Shown in pieces: positions 55,267-64,000 of a stretch of 64,000 bases of DNA. The position numbers and the translations under genes are program-made. Origin of the DNA: Actinomycetaceae bacterium (GTDB lineage: Bacteria; Actinomycetota; Actinomycetes; Actinomycetales; Actinomycetaceae); contig JAUNUK010000002.1 in the NCBI GenBank assembly GCA_030538185.1, positions 186,001 through 250,000 of the forward strand, written 5' to 3'. Each line of letters begins with the position of its first letter. Position 1 is the stretch's first letter. A model generated the notes under the pieces. The model saw nothing but the letters and a program-made list of their open reading frames with translations, did not search any database and was not told the origin of the DNA.

Positions 55267-56427
55267 ATGCCGAGTGTGAAAGATGCAGTACGGTACGGCA
55301 GCATGCTAGGAATCGGACTGGGCTTGGTCTTCCTCCTCATTGCCTTGGGCACCATCACCATCTGGAAGCCCTCGGACACTGTGAGCGCTTCCACACCCAA
55401 GGAACTGGATGCACCTTTTGTGTTCACTGCTCCCGGTTTGTTAGAAACCATGCCTGAAACCTTAACCTTGAGGGCGGTCGGGGCGAAAGACGATACCCCT
55501 GTCACCTTGGCGATTGGTAGAACACAGGATGTCCAAGCTTGGGCACAAGCCAAGGGCAACTACGCTACGGCCACAGAGTTCGCGAGTAAAAAGAGTTTTC
55601 GGGTAGAGATCACAGATGCCTCTAAGGATAAAGAAGATAAGTCTTCCGAGGGCGACGCACAAGCAGACCCCAAGCCTTTGCAGCTTGGGCAACAACCCCC
55701 TGCCGACCAAGTGGTTGAGGGGATCAAAGACCTGCCCCTGAAGGAATCCGATATGTGGATTCGAAGTGTTGAGGGCGTGGGAAGCGTTGAGATGAAATGG
55801 TCCACTGAGGGACAACGTTGTTCGGTGATCGCTGCGAGTGACGGCAGTGCGGATGCGCCAGTTTTACAGATCGTGTGGAAACAAAAAACTGGTAACCCTG
55901 CTTTCTTTGTTTTCTTGGCCCTGGGTATTGTCGCCATTGTGGGTTCTATCGTGGTGTTTACGGTGTATGAGATTGCAGAAAGGCGCTCGCAGGCAGCGCG
56001 AATGCAGCTGGTAGAAAGAGCCCAGGCGCACAGGGTGGCTGATGAGGTGGCCGCCCCCAGCAGGCGTAACTTTGGACCACGCACGCGCAGGGGACGTATT
56101 AATAACCGCACCCAGTTGCGAGCCGAGCGTGTGGAACGCGAATTGCGCGAAGAAGAAGAGAGAAAAGAAGAGCGCAGATTGGCGAGGATTCAGGCCAAGG
56201 AGCAGCGTGAAGAGGGAATAAAAAAGATGGCGGCCGAGCTTGCCCGGGCAAGGGAACGTGTAGAAGGCAAACGCCCTGTCGTATTAGGAGAAGTTGGGGA
56301 GGAAGGTAGCGCCCCAGAGCCTAGCAAGATTGAAGAACACCAGGACACAGCCAATGTGGATGACGCTTCTACCGCCTCATTCAAACCCTCGATGGACCCG
56401 CGCGGAAAGGTGGAAGACAATGACTAA
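55267..56427 (+). CDS. Two-helix membrane protein with basic coiled-coil tail, unknown
   Basis: 386 residues, not recognised. Membrane segments at about 14-34 (IGLGLVFLLIALGTITIW) and 218-240 (AFFVFLALGIVAIVGSIVVF) frame an extracytoplasmic domain of about 180 residues. The C-terminal 130 residues are cytoplasmic and highly charged (RAERVERELREEEERKEERR), predicted coiled coil. ATG 55267 fits the ribosome site GGAATGGAGG better than ATG 55261. It overlaps the lipoprotein gene that follows by 8 bp, so the two probably work together at the envelope. Confidence 0.75.
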   Translation: MPSVKDAVRYGSMLGIGLGLVFLLIALGTITIWKPSDTVSASTPKELDAPFVFTAPGLLETMPETLTLRAVGAKDDTPVTLAIGRTQDVQAWAQAKGNYATATEFASKKSFRVEITDASKDKEDKSSEGDAQADPKPLQLGQQPPADQVVEGIKDLPLKESDMWIRSVEGVGSVEMKWSTEGQRCSVIAASDGSADAPVLQIVWKQKTGNPAFFVFLALGIVAIVGSIVVFTVYEIAERRSQAARMQLVERAQAHRVADEVAAPSRRNFGPRTRRGRINNRTQLRAERVERELREEEERKEERRLARIQAKEQREEGIKKMAAELARARERVEGKRPVVLGEVGEEGSAPEPSKIEEHQDTANVDDASTASFKPSMDPRGKVEDND

Positions 56428-57478
56428 AAGATCGCGATACTTGCTTCCAAAGTTCTTGGTCGTTGCCTGTCTTGGTGTTTCGCTGTGCGGCCTTGGCGCC
56501 TGTGCCAAGACCCCCGATAAACTGGGTGATTCTTTGGGTGGACAGCCCGAAAGTCCCGCCCTGGATGAAAACCAGTTGGGCGTTATGTTGACGAAGATAG
56601 ACGAAACACTGAGCGCAGCCGACACAGCCTTGGATGACGCGCAGATGGTAAAACGTGTCGTGGGACCTGCCCTAAAGGTGCGCACCGTGTCGTATGCCTT
56701 GGGCCGAATGACTCAAGGGGCTGCGAAGCCACCGCACCTGCCTATCTCTGATTGGCAGGTCCTGGCCATGTCCACAAACCCCACATGGCCACGCAATGTG
56801 ATTGTCGTTTCACAGCCCTCCGCACAACCGGATGCCGCCCCTGATGCCGCGAAAACGGTCTACATGTTCGGCTACGAACAGGGCAGTGTCGAAGCTCCTT
56901 ATGCCCTGTGGGGATGGGTGCGTCTATTTCCAGGCATCCAGGTTCCACAAACCTTTAAACCCGATCACGGCTCCACGCAGCCCGGTATGGAGAACAAGGA
57001 TTTGGCAATGGAGCCCTCTATGGTTGCGGTCAATTATGCGAAGTTGTTGAACAACATCAGTGATGAATCGGTAAACACCCTGTTCAATACCGATGTCCAT
57101 CTTGAGCGCTACAACAACGAAAAAATCCAGTATGCCCAGGATTTGCGCAATGATGGCACCGTTACCTTCGATGCCCAGCCGGGTAAGGATGGTTTCTTGA
57201 CGCTGGGCACAACCGATGGCGGTGCGATAGTCATGACCACTTTGGACTATTCGGTGACCTATCAACGGACTCGTGCGGGGGCCACCATGGCAGTTGGGGG
57301 AGCTTTGGCCCCATTCCTGGGAGGAGACGTGCAGGTACGCGGAACTGTCACTTCTAATGGTTTGCTTCTCGCTGCTTTCTACATCCCGCCTAAAGACGCT
57401 GATAATCCTCGTGTAACAGCCCTTGGTGCCGAGCGTTCAGTGATATCTGCTGCCCGCGACGACAGCGTCTCGCCTTAG
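56420..57478 (+). CDS. Putative lipoprotein, unknown
   Basis: 352 residues. The N-terminus is a lipoprotein signal (KRSRYLLPKFLVVACLGVSL then CGLGAC), with the lipobox cysteine at about residue 28. The mature part is mixed alpha/beta with no family I recognise (for example PRNVIVVSQPSAQPDAAPDA and MFGYEQGSVEAPYALWGWVR). ATG 56420 overlaps the preceding stop and has GGAAAGGTGGAAG upstream, implying coupled translation. The longer upstream frame (from 56294) would destroy the signal peptide. Confidence 0.78.
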   Translation: MTKRSRYLLPKFLVVACLGVSLCGLGACAKTPDKLGDSLGGQPESPALDENQLGVMLTKIDETLSAADTALDDAQMVKRVVGPALKVRTVSYALGRMTQGAAKPPHLPISDWQVLAMSTNPTWPRNVIVVSQPSAQPDAAPDAAKTVYMFGYEQGSVEAPYALWGWVRLFPGIQVPQTFKPDHGSTQPGMENKDLAMEPSMVAVNYAKLLNNISDESVNTLFNTDVHLERYNNEKIQYAQDLRNDGTVTFDAQPGKDGFLTLGTTDGGAIVMTTLDYSVTYQRTRAGATMAVGGALAPFLGGDVQVRGTVTSNGLLLAAFYIPPKDADNPRVTALGAERSVISAARDDSVSP

Positions 57479-57559
57479 ATAAAACCGGGGCTGCTTTCGC
57501 GGCTTGTCGCACTTGCGCGTACCCTAGTTTGGGTTGAGGCATCTAAAAGTTAGGAAACC

Positions 57560-58480
57560 ATGTCCGCACATCAGTTTGGAGCAGTTGAGTTGCAGGCCCA
57601 GCCTCCTGTGCCTGAGTCTTCTGCCGACACGACACCTGCAGCACAGGCAGCGCAAGCTGCTTCGAATGTGGTTGAAGGCGAGGTGGTTGTAGACGTCACG
57701 GACGCCACTTTCGAAGCTGCCATGAAGCGCTCCTTGGCTCTTCCCATCATTATTGATTTGTGGGCGCCTTGGTGTGGACCGTGCAAGCAGTTGGGGCCAT
57801 TGCTGGAAAAGATCGTCGCCGCACAAGGTGGCAAGGTCCAGTTGGCGAAGGTCAATGTGGATGAGAATCCAGCCATTGCTCAAGCTTTCAGGGTGCAGGG
57901 CATCCCTGCCGTCTTTGCTTTGATCGGCGGACAGCCTTTACAGCTTTTTACTGGCGCAGTGCCAGAAGCCCAGGTGCGTCAGTATGTGGAACAAGTGGTC
58001 CAGGCTGCCGTTCAGTCAGGACTCACCGGCGTTTTGAGTGGCGCTGGTGCAGTTGAGGAAGCTACCGAAGAACCCCCAGATCCTGATGAGCAAGCCGCCC
58101 TTGACGCCATCGACCGTGGTGAATTTGAGGAAGCTGCGGAATTCTACCGGCTGGCCTTGAAAAAAAATCCGGGGAAGACCTCTTTAGAGCAGGCGCTAGC
58201 ACAAACAGAATTCCTGGCTCGCACTTCTAGCTCCACACCCAAAAACATTGCCGAGGGCGCTGACCCCACCAATGTGGAAGCAAATTTGGCTGCGGCAGAT
58301 GCGCAGCTGCAAGCGGGAGATAACCTGGGAGCTTTGCAACGGCTTTTGGCAGTTATTGCTGCAACTGAAGGAGACGAACGGGAAGAAGTGCGTGCCCGTC
58401 TTCTTGAGTACTTTCAGATTTTGGGCAGTGACCCGGCTGTAGGGCAGGCCCGCAGGCAACTGGCGACGCTTTTGAATTAG
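57560..58480 (+). CDS. Thioredoxin-domain co-chaperone CnoX/YbbN-like
   Basis: 306 residues. The N-terminal thioredoxin domain has WAPWCGPCKQLGPLLEKIVA with an intact WCGPC at 71-75, unlike E. coli CnoX which lacks the second redox cysteine. The C-terminal half is a TPR-like region (AIDRGEFEEAAEFYRLALKK, DAQLQAGDNLGALQRLLAVI). Such proteins protect oxidised or stressed proteins and hand them to chaperones. The gene lies where the thioredoxin gene Rv1324 lies in mycobacteria, before glgB. Confidence 0.9.
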   Translation: MSAHQFGAVELQAQPPVPESSADTTPAAQAAQAASNVVEGEVVVDVTDATFEAAMKRSLALPIIIDLWAPWCGPCKQLGPLLEKIVAAQGGKVQLAKVNVDENPAIAQAFRVQGIPAVFALIGGQPLQLFTGAVPEAQVRQYVEQVVQAAVQSGLTGVLSGAGAVEEATEEPPDPDEQAALDAIDRGEFEEAAEFYRLALKKNPGKTSLEQALAQTEFLARTSSSTPKNIAEGADPTNVEANLAAADAQLQAGDNLGALQRLLAVIAATEGDEREEVRARLLEYFQILGSDPAVGQARRQLATLLN

Positions 58481-58507
58481 CTGCACTGTTTTGAATTAAC
58501 TGCACTG
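58470..58507. repeat. Tandem 19-bp duplication at the cnoX stop codon
   Basis: TTTTGAATTAGCTGCACTG (58470-58488) is repeated immediately as TTTTGAATTAACTGCACTG (58489-58507) with one change. The first copy contains the cnoX stop codon (TAG) and the second the same position as TAA. It looks like a recent slippage duplication with no effect on the protein. Confidence 0.85.
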
Positions 58508-58535
58508 CTGAACTAGCGACATAGCGTTAAATTAC

Positions 58536-58571
58536 ACTCTGGGCCGCTGCCTTCTGGCAGCGGCCCAGAGT
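58536..58571. terminator. Strong bidirectional terminator between cnoX and glgB
   Basis: ACTCTGGGCCGCTGCC (58536-58551) and GGCAGCGGCCCAGAGT (58556-58571) are perfect 16-bp arms with loop TTCT, flanked by AAATTAC and AATTTAG. It terminates the convergent cnoX and glgB genes. Confidence 0.9.
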
Positions 58572-58585
58572 AATTTAGTTCGTCG

Positions 58586-60778
58586 CTAGCTTCGCTTTGG
58601 GCGCAACACCACGGCACCCAGGGGAGGGACCCTCATTTCGACGGAGGCAGGCCTGCCCATCCACGGGATGTCCTCGGCGAATACGACGCCGAGGTTGCCC
58701 ACCCCAGAGCCGCCGTATTCCGCAGAATCTGTATTCAAGACCTCTTCCCACTCACCTGCAAAGGGCAGGCCCACCCGGTAGGGGTCATGGGGGTTGCCAG
58801 CGAAGTTCACAATGACCGCCAAGATCCTGGAGCCGTCGGATTCGCCGTCAATATCAGCGGATTTACGCAGGTAGGCAATCGTATTGTGGTCAGCGTCATT
58901 CGATTCAATCCATTCAAAGCCACGATGATCGTCACACCACAGAGCGGGGTCGTCTGTGTAAAGCTTGTTCAGGTCGGTTACGAGTTGCATAATCCCCGCA
59001 TGCTCTGGGACATCCAGGTGCCACCAATCCAAACTGTACTGTGCGTTCCACTCACCGCCTTGTCCAAATTCGCAGCCCATAAAGATCAGCTGCTTGCCCG
59101 GATGCGTCCACTGGTAGGCAAATAATGAGCGCACACCGGCCAGCTGACGCCAATAATCCCCAGGCATCTTCGACAAGACCGAGCCCTTGCCGTAGACGAC
59201 TTCATCGTGGGAGATCGGCAGCAAGAAATGTTCTGAGAAGGCATAGACCAGCGAAAAGGTTAGTTCATTATGATGCCAGCGACGGTTTACCGGGTCTTCT
59301 GCCAAATAGCGCAGGGTGTCGTTCATCCAGCCCATATTCCACTTGAAGCCAAAGCCCAGGCCACCGGCGTCCGTGGGAGCTGTCACGCCAGGCCAAGCTG
59401 TAGACTCCTCTGCAATCATCAAAACGCCTGGTTCCACCCGGTAGGCGGTCGCGGTGGCTTCCTGCAGGAAAGAAATGGCCTCCAGGTTTTCGCGGCCCCC
59501 ATACTGGTTGGGACGCCACTGGCCATCCTTGCGTGAATAGTCCAGGTAGAGCATGGAGGCAACTGCATCTACGCGCAGCCCATCAATATGGAATTCGGAG
59601 AGCCAATACAGGGCATTGGCCACCAGGAAGTTTCGCACTTCGCGTCTGCCATAGTTGAAAATCAAGGTTCCCCAGTCTGGGTGTTCACCACGCATGGGAT
59701 CAGGATCTTCATACAGGGCGGTGCCATCGAAGTTTGCCAGTGCCCACTCGTCCTTGGGGAAGTGCCCTGGTACCCAGTCCAAGAGGACACCGATCCCGGC
59801 TTGGTGCAGCTTGTCCACCAGGTACCTAAAGTCATCTGGGGTCCCATAGCGCGAGGTGGGTGCGAAGTATGAGGTCACCTGGTATCCCCAGGAGCCGCCA
59901 AAGGGGTGTTCTGCGACAGGCATGAACTCCACGTGTGTGAAGCCACAGGCCACAACATGCGCAACCAGTTCCTCGGCAAGGTCACGGTACCCAAGCCCTT
60001 CACGCCAAGAGCCTATATGCACTTCATAGATGGACATGGGCCCCTTGTGGGGATCGGTGACTTTCCTCTTGTCCATCCAAGCTTTGTCCTCCCACGTGTG
60101 GAAGAGGTCAGTCACCACGGAAGCAGTTGCGGGTGGGATTTCAGTGGCTCTGGCCATTGGATCAGCCTTTTGACGCCAGTTCCCATCAGGACCCAAGATT
60201 TCAAACTTATAGCGAGCCCCCACGCCAACGCCCGGTAAGAACAGATCCCAGACGCCAGATACACCCAAGGAACGCATGGCCGACCCCGAGCCATCCCAAA
60301 AGTTGAAGTCGCCGACGACCCGCACAGCCTGGGCATTGGGTGCCCAGACGGCAAAAGCCACGCCCTCGACAGTGCCCAGGGGGCCTTCGTAGGTCTTCAG
60401 GTGTGCCCCGAGCACATCCCACAGACGCTCGTGTCTGCCCTCGGAAATCAAATACGTGTCCATCTCGCCCAAGGTGGGCAAGAACCTATAGGGGTCATCC
60501 GTTTCAACTGTTTGCGACCCGTAGGTGACATGCAGACGGTAGTCAGAGATCTCTGCATGCGGCAGCACAGCGACCCACACACCATCTTGCTCATGGGTGG
60601 CGGGGTATGTGCCGTGCTCGGTGACAACCTCAACGGCATCAGCCATGTGCCTCACCGTGCGGATGGTGACCGCATCTCCGTCAGAGTGCGCACCCAGGAT
60701 GGAATGAGGACTGAAGTAGGTGCCGTAGGCAACCTGATTTAGCAATTCGGGGGTAACGGGAATCGGGTTGGTGTCCAT
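58586..60778 (-). CDS. glgB: 1,4-alpha-glucan branching enzyme GlgB
   Basis: 730 residues, GH13 family. An N-terminal CBM48-type domain ([20 protein letters not shown]) is followed by the catalytic barrel: [37 protein letters not shown] (nucleophile Asp near 404), [11 protein letters not shown] (acid Glu) and [12 protein letters not shown]. It makes alpha-1,6 branches in glycogen-like glucans. I chose ATG 60778 with AGGAAGC upstream; the frame is open 38 codons further but lacks family similarity. It is the last gene of the glgE-mak-glgB leftward unit. Confidence 0.96.
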   Translation of the reverse strand: MDTNPIPVTPELLNQVAYGTYFSPHSILGAHSDGDAVTIRTVRHMADAVEVVTEHGTYPATHEQDGVWVAVLPHAEISDYRLHVTYGSQTVETDDPYRFLPTLGEMDTYLISEGRHERLWDVLGAHLKTYEGPLGTVEGVAFAVWAPNAQAVRVVGDFNFWDGSGSAMRSLGVSGVWDLFLPGVGVGARYKFEILGPDGNWRQKADPMARATEIPPATASVVTDLFHTWEDKAWMDKRKVTDPHKGPMSIYEVHIGSWREGLGYRDLAEELVAHVVACGFTHVEFMPVAEHPFGGSWGYQVTSYFAPTSRYGTPDDFRYLVDKLHQAGIGVLLDWVPGHFPKDEWALANFDGTALYEDPDPMRGEHPDWGTLIFNYGRREVRNFLVANALYWLSEFHIDGLRVDAVASMLYLDYSRKDGQWRPNQYGGRENLEAISFLQEATATAYRVEPGVLMIAEESTAWPGVTAPTDAGGLGFGFKWNMGWMNDTLRYLAEDPVNRRWHHNELTFSLVYAFSEHFLLPISHDEVVYGKGSVLSKMPGDYWRQLAGVRSLFAYQWTHPGKQLIFMGCEFGQGGEWNAQYSLDWWHLDVPEHAGIMQLVTDLNKLYTDDPALWCDDHRGFEWIESNDADHNTIAYLRKSADIDGESDGSRILAVIVNFAGNPHDPYRVGLPFAGEWEEVLNTDSAEYGGSGVGNLGVVFAEDIPWMGRPASVEMRVPPLGAVVLRPKRS

Positions 60779-60905
60779 GCTTCCTACTCTTTCATAAGTG
60801 CGTTCATATGTTGGCAGTTGGGGCTGCATAGTTTCTATCAGGTTTGCTTTCGGTGTAGTGCTGCGGCCTCCTGTGTGACACTCCTTGTGCATCCGTCTTT
60901 CTTTT

Positions 60906-61967
60906 CTAATCCTCCCACTTCTTCGTTCTGGACTTTGCGAAATAGGCCAGAGGAATAGCGACCATGTGTGGGCGATGCTTCAACTCGTAGCGAATTTCGT
61001 ACATGGCCTTGAGCCCCACATACGCCTCAAGCTCTTGAGGATTTACGCTCACATTTTGGGCGCCAAGGAGATATCCCTGCACATACGCCTGTGAACTAGT
61101 CTCTGCCCACTGCGATTGCGCCTGGGTTCTGCCAACCGCGTAGGCAAACGATCGCAACATGCCCGCAATGTCGTACAGAGGACTGCGCGCTTCAAAACGC
61201 TGAGCTAGGGACCTATCGGGTTCCCCTTCGAAATCCAGAAGGTACCAGGTGCCGTCGGTCTGCAAGGTGTTACCCAGGTGCAGGTCCCCATGTATCAGCT
61301 GCACACCCATAGAAGTGCTGTCGGTGGCTAGGTTCTGTATGCCCTCGCTGAGGGATTGGGCCACGGCCTGCACGAGGGGTACTTCCTCGGCTAGACCGGC
61401 AAGCTCTAAAGCGCGCGCGGTTAAGCTTGCTTCTTCTGAGAGTCGCCCCACCAGTTTCGAAGAGACCTGGGTGCCCGTCGTTTCCTTCATTTCCGAGGGC
61501 GACAAAGCCGCATGGAATCTGGCAGTAATAGCGCCCAATTTCTCGGCATCATCTGCAAATGATCTGCCCTGGGAGGCAAAATCTGTGGCCACATCCCAAC
61601 CGCTTCGTCCTCGGGACAAAAAACCGGAGAAGGTGGCCCAGACCGTGTCGTTTTGTCCGGGCACACAGACGTGACCATACATCGGAGCCATGGCGTCAAA
61701 CCCTGCTCGATGTAGCCTTTTGGGTATCTCGACCGCAGGGTGCGCCCCGGGAAGCGGTGTGGCGAAGACCTGCACGAAGGTGTCTTTGTCTCCAACTGGC
61801 ACGGCAAAGGCGGTGTTCGTGTGGTCGCCTGGCAGGTGGCGGAGTTGACCTGCCTCAATGGCCTGCCCCAAGGCAGCGGCATAGTCGCTGTCCATCGCGC
61901 CAAGCGAGGGAGCCTCGCGCACAGCACTTAGCAGGGCGTCAATGTCGACACTGTGGCCTTGGGACAT
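60906..61967 (-). CDS. mak: Maltokinase Mak/Pep2, short form
   Basis: 353 residues. The C-lobe kinase motifs are clear: [13 protein letters not shown] (catalytic loop, near residue 226) and [17 protein letters not shown] (metal-binding), then [16 protein letters not shown]. Mak phosphorylates maltose to maltose 1-phosphate, the substrate of GlgE. The usual maltokinase is about 450 residues with an N-terminal cap carrying a QRWF/Y-type motif; here the N-lobe is much shorter and I do not see that motif. It sits between glgE (11-bp gap) and glgB, which supports the assignment. TreS is not in the window. Confidence 0.85.
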   Translation of the reverse strand: MSQGHSVDIDALLSAVREAPSLGAMDSDYAAALGQAIEAGQLRHLPGDHTNTAFAVPVGDKDTFVQVFATPLPGAHPAVEIPKRLHRAGFDAMAPMYGHVCVPGQNDTVWATFSGFLSRGRSGWDVATDFASQGRSFADDAEKLGAITARFHAALSPSEMKETTGTQVSSKLVGRLSEEASLTARALELAGLAEEVPLVQAVAQSLSEGIQNLATDSTSMGVQLIHGDLHLGNTLQTDGTWYLLDFEGEPDRSLAQRFEARSPLYDIAGMLRSFAYAVGRTQAQSQWAETSSQAYVQGYLLGAQNVSVNPQELEAYVGLKAMYEIRYELKHRPHMVAIPLAYFAKSRTKKWED

Positions 61968-61978
61968 ATGCGCACCCC

Positions 61979-64000
61979 CTACAAAGGCCGTACAGCAAAG
62001 ACGTGTCCCGGCGCCGTCCAGGGATCGAGGGATACGTAGTTGTTTGCTCCCCAGTGATAGTCGGCTGAGGTGATTTCATCGTGAACCCTAAACAGGGGGC
62101 GTCCCCCTTCAACCGGACCCCTAAAGGGCACGCCGAGGGCAGCCACATCTAGGTGGACCCAGGTTTCAACACGGTTGTCGGGATCCAGGTTCAAGACCAC
62201 CAAGACCGTGTCGGCCTCACCTGTGGGGGAGTGTTCAGCCGCGACATATTTTGAAAAGCAAATGACCGAGTCGCTTTCGGTTTCATGGAAAGTGATATTA
62301 CGCAGGCGCTGCAAAGCGGGATGGGCCCTCCTGGCGGCATTCAAGCGCCTGATGATGGTCTCAAGGCCGACGTCATCAGCATGGTTCCAGTCACGTATTT
62401 TGAACTCGTATTTTTCATTGTCGATTTGTTCTTCTGCCCCTGGTCGGGGCACGTTTTCGCAAAACTCATAGCCGGTTTGGATGCCCCAGGTGGGTGCGCC
62501 AGTTGCCGCCAAGGTTGCACGCAAGGCGTACCCTCGCGGCCCGTGATTTTGCATGAACGGAGTGAGGATGTCGTGGGTCGCCGGCCAAAAAGCTGGGCGC
62601 AAGACGTGGGCGGTGTCCCCAGCTAGTTCCTCGAGGTATTCGGTGATTTCTTCTTTGTTGTTGCGCCAGGTGTAGTACGTGTAGGACTGGTGGAAACCGA
62701 TCATGCCCAGGGTGCGCATCATGGCTGGCCTTGTGAAGGCCTCGGATAAGAAGATGACATCGGGATACAAGACATTGAACTCGGCCAGGAGGCGTTGCCA
62801 AAAATCTAGGGGTTTTGTGTGCGGGTTGTCGACCCTAAACAAGGTCACCCCGTGCCTGACCCAGAACTCCAACATCTCGAATATTGCTCGGTAGATGCCC
62901 TCGGGGTCGTTGTCGAAGTTCAAGGGGTAGATGTCTTGGTACTTTTTGGGCGGGTTTTCGGCATACGCAATGGTGTTGTCGGCCCGTGTGGTAAACCACT
63001 GCGGGTGGTCTTTGACCCAGGGGTGGTCTGGTGAACACTGCAAGGCAATATCCATGGCCACTTCCAGGCCACATTCCTTGGCGCGTTTCATGAAGCGTTC
63101 AAAGGCTGCCATATCGCCAAGTTCGGGATGTATGGCATCGTGTCCGCCGTCTTTTGAGCCAATCGCATAGGGAGAGCCAGGATCCCCAGGCTCGGCTTCT
63201 AGCGAGTTGTTCCTGCCTTTTCTGAAGGTGGTGCCAATCGGATGGATGGGGGTCAGGTAGACGACGTCATATTCGCAACCAGCTATCCATTCCAGCATTT
63301 CGGCCGCGGTATCCAGGGTCCCAGATTCCACCGAACCGTCTGGCTTGATAAAGGCGCCAATAGAGCGGGGGAAGATCTCATACCAAGCCCCCACAAGGGC
63401 ACGCTCGCGATCCACGCGCAGGGGATAGGTGCGTGTGCTGCTCAGCAGGTCTCTCAGCGGATGCCTGCGCATAATCGAACGGATGCGCGAGTGGACCCCC
63501 GCGCTCAGGCGCACTTGCACCTGTGAGGTCTTATCGCGCAACAGTTGTGCTGCTTGCATCAAATGTGCGGCATCCGCTTTGTCAGGAGGGGTCTGACTGG
63601 GGTTCAAGAAGCCCTCACCCTTGACCGCTCGGTCCAAAATGCGAGCGCCTTCCTCCAGCATCAACTCCACATCCACACCATTGCGGATCTTGATGGTCGC
63701 ATCGTGGACCCAGGTCGCATACGGGTTAGACCAGGTATCTATCCTGAAAGCGTGCCTTCCTCGCTCTTTGGGGCACAGCCAGGCCTCATAACGGTCCAGG
63801 CCCCTGGCAATATCGACCATGCGCACACGTTCGACTTCTTCCCACTCAGGTTCTGGCCCCTGGTCGTAAATGTCCCAACCAGGTGTGCGCAGGCGCGGGT
63901 CAGCAGGACGCAATAAAACGGCTTCTGCCGCATAGGTGTCATGTCCCTCCCTGAAAACCGTTGCGCGCACGGGGAAGGCCTCACCTTCCACAACCTTGGC
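61979..64000 (-). CDS. glgE: Alpha-1,4-glucan:maltose-1-phosphate maltosyltransferase GlgE, 5' end outside window
   Basis: The reading frame runs off the right edge; about 673 residues are visible and the frame is open to base 64000. GH13_3 family motifs: VGAWYEIFPRSIGAFIKPDG, VYLTPIHPIGTTFRKGRNNS, the nucleophile in TLFRVDNPHTKPLDFW, the acid in FLSEAFTRPAMMRTLG, and WPATHDILTPFMQNHG. GlgE extends alpha-1,4 glucans using maltose 1-phosphate from Mak. The visible start (VVEGEAFPVRATVFREG) is the N-terminal beta domain, so only roughly the first 15-25 residues are missing. Confidence 0.96.
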   Translation of the reverse strand, partial: AKVVEGEAFPVRATVFREGHDTYAAEAVLLRPADPRLRTPGWDIYDQGPEPEWEEVERVRMVDIARGLDRYEAWLCPKERGRHAFRIDTWSNPYATWVHDATIKIRNGVDVELMLEEGARILDRAVKGEGFLNPSQTPPDKADAAHLMQAAQLLRDKTSQVQVRLSAGVHSRIRSIMRRHPLRDLLSSTRTYPLRVDRERALVGAWYEIFPRSIGAFIKPDGSVESGTLDTAAEMLEWIAGCEYDVVYLTPIHPIGTTFRKGRNNSLEAEPGDPGSPYAIGSKDGGHDAIHPELGDMAAFERFMKRAKECGLEVAMDIALQCSPDHPWVKDHPQWFTTRADNTIAYAENPPKKYQDIYPLNFDNDPEGIYRAIFEMLEFWVRHGVTLFRVDNPHTKPLDFWQRLLAEFNVLYPDVIFLSEAFTRPAMMRTLGMIGFHQSYTYYTWRNNKEEITEYLEELAGDTAHVLRPAFWPATHDILTPFMQNHGPRGYALRATLAATGAPTWGIQTGYEFCENVPRPGAEEQIDNEKYEFKIRDWNHADDVGLETIIRRLNAARRAHPALQRLRNITFHETESDSVICFSKYVAAEHSPTGEADTVLVVLNLDPDNRVETWVHLDVAALGVPFRGPVEGGRPLFRVHDEITSADYHWGANNYVSLDPWTAPGHVFAVRPL

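Overview
The window is a stretch of actinobacterial chromosome of moderate GC (I estimate low-to-mid fifties percent by eye). Diagnostic content: a 24-residue ribosomal protein bL37, NucS mismatch endonuclease, the multifunctional 2-oxoglutarate enzyme Kgd, a SigH/SigR-RshA pair, DUF2550, DUF6912 and Rv3235-like proteins, the GlgE-maltokinase-GlgB alpha-glucan route and a Wag31/DivIVA-like coiled-coil protein. Gene order follows two blocks known from Mycobacterium (secA1...aroA-rsgA-sigH-rshA, and tRNA-Arg-argS-lysA-hom-thrB-rho-rpmE-prfA-prmC-sua5-wecA-atp-DUF2550-nucS...cnoX-glgB-glgE). The modest GC and the CWB2 cell-wall protein would fit Actinomycetaceae (for example the Mobiluncus/Varibaculum group), but the genus is a guess.

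Layout. 1-5.1 kb: 3' end of secA, an Rv3235-like protein and a LysM protein, then a conserved actinobacterial cluster of an SH3-like hypothetical, a small HTH protein, a SAF-domain membrane protein, a MinD/CpaE-like ATPase with a degenerate P-loop, and DUF6912. 5.6-10 kb: SbcCD nuclease. 10-13.4 kb: hisN, aroA, rsgA. 13.5-15.2 kb: DoxX and the sigH-rshA-bL37 group, with a recognisable SigH-type promoter. 15.2-19 kb: kgd. 19.3-24.2 kb: two CNNM/CorC-type membrane proteins, an M23 peptidase, a glycerophosphodiesterase and an unknown small protein. 24.4-25.6 kb: an Nramp metal transporter. 25.65 kb: tRNA-Arg(CCG), followed by an unusual array of five perfect hairpins, then an APC amino-acid antiporter and a CWB2 protein that interrupt the usual tRNA-Arg/argS neighbourhood.

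29-36.4 kb: argS and aspartate-family biosynthesis (lysA, hom, thrB; no thrC), then rho. 36.6-38.1 kb: an L,D-transpeptidase. 38.3-42.6 kb: rpmE, prfA, prmC, sua5, wecA. 42.5-50 kb: an AtpI-like protein and the full ATP synthase operon atpBEFHAGDC. 50-53.6 kb: DUF2550, nucS, nagA, a zinc-ribbon protein and an alpha/beta hydrolase. 53.7-58.5 kb: DivIVA-like protein, a membrane protein/lipoprotein pair and CnoX. 58.6-64 kb: glgB, a short maltokinase and the 3' part of glgE, transcribed leftward.

Most of the window is core genome and I do not see a defence island, prophage, IS element or CRISPR array. The observations I rate highest are: an octamer (CGAGGGCG) found about 34 times on the two strands, roughly tenfold above my composition-based expectation; the hairpin array that begins inside the tRNA-Arg gene; the autoregulatory-looking SigH promoter with a possible N-terminally extended SigH isoform; and the ATPase/SAF/HTH cluster with a lysine-less P-loop.
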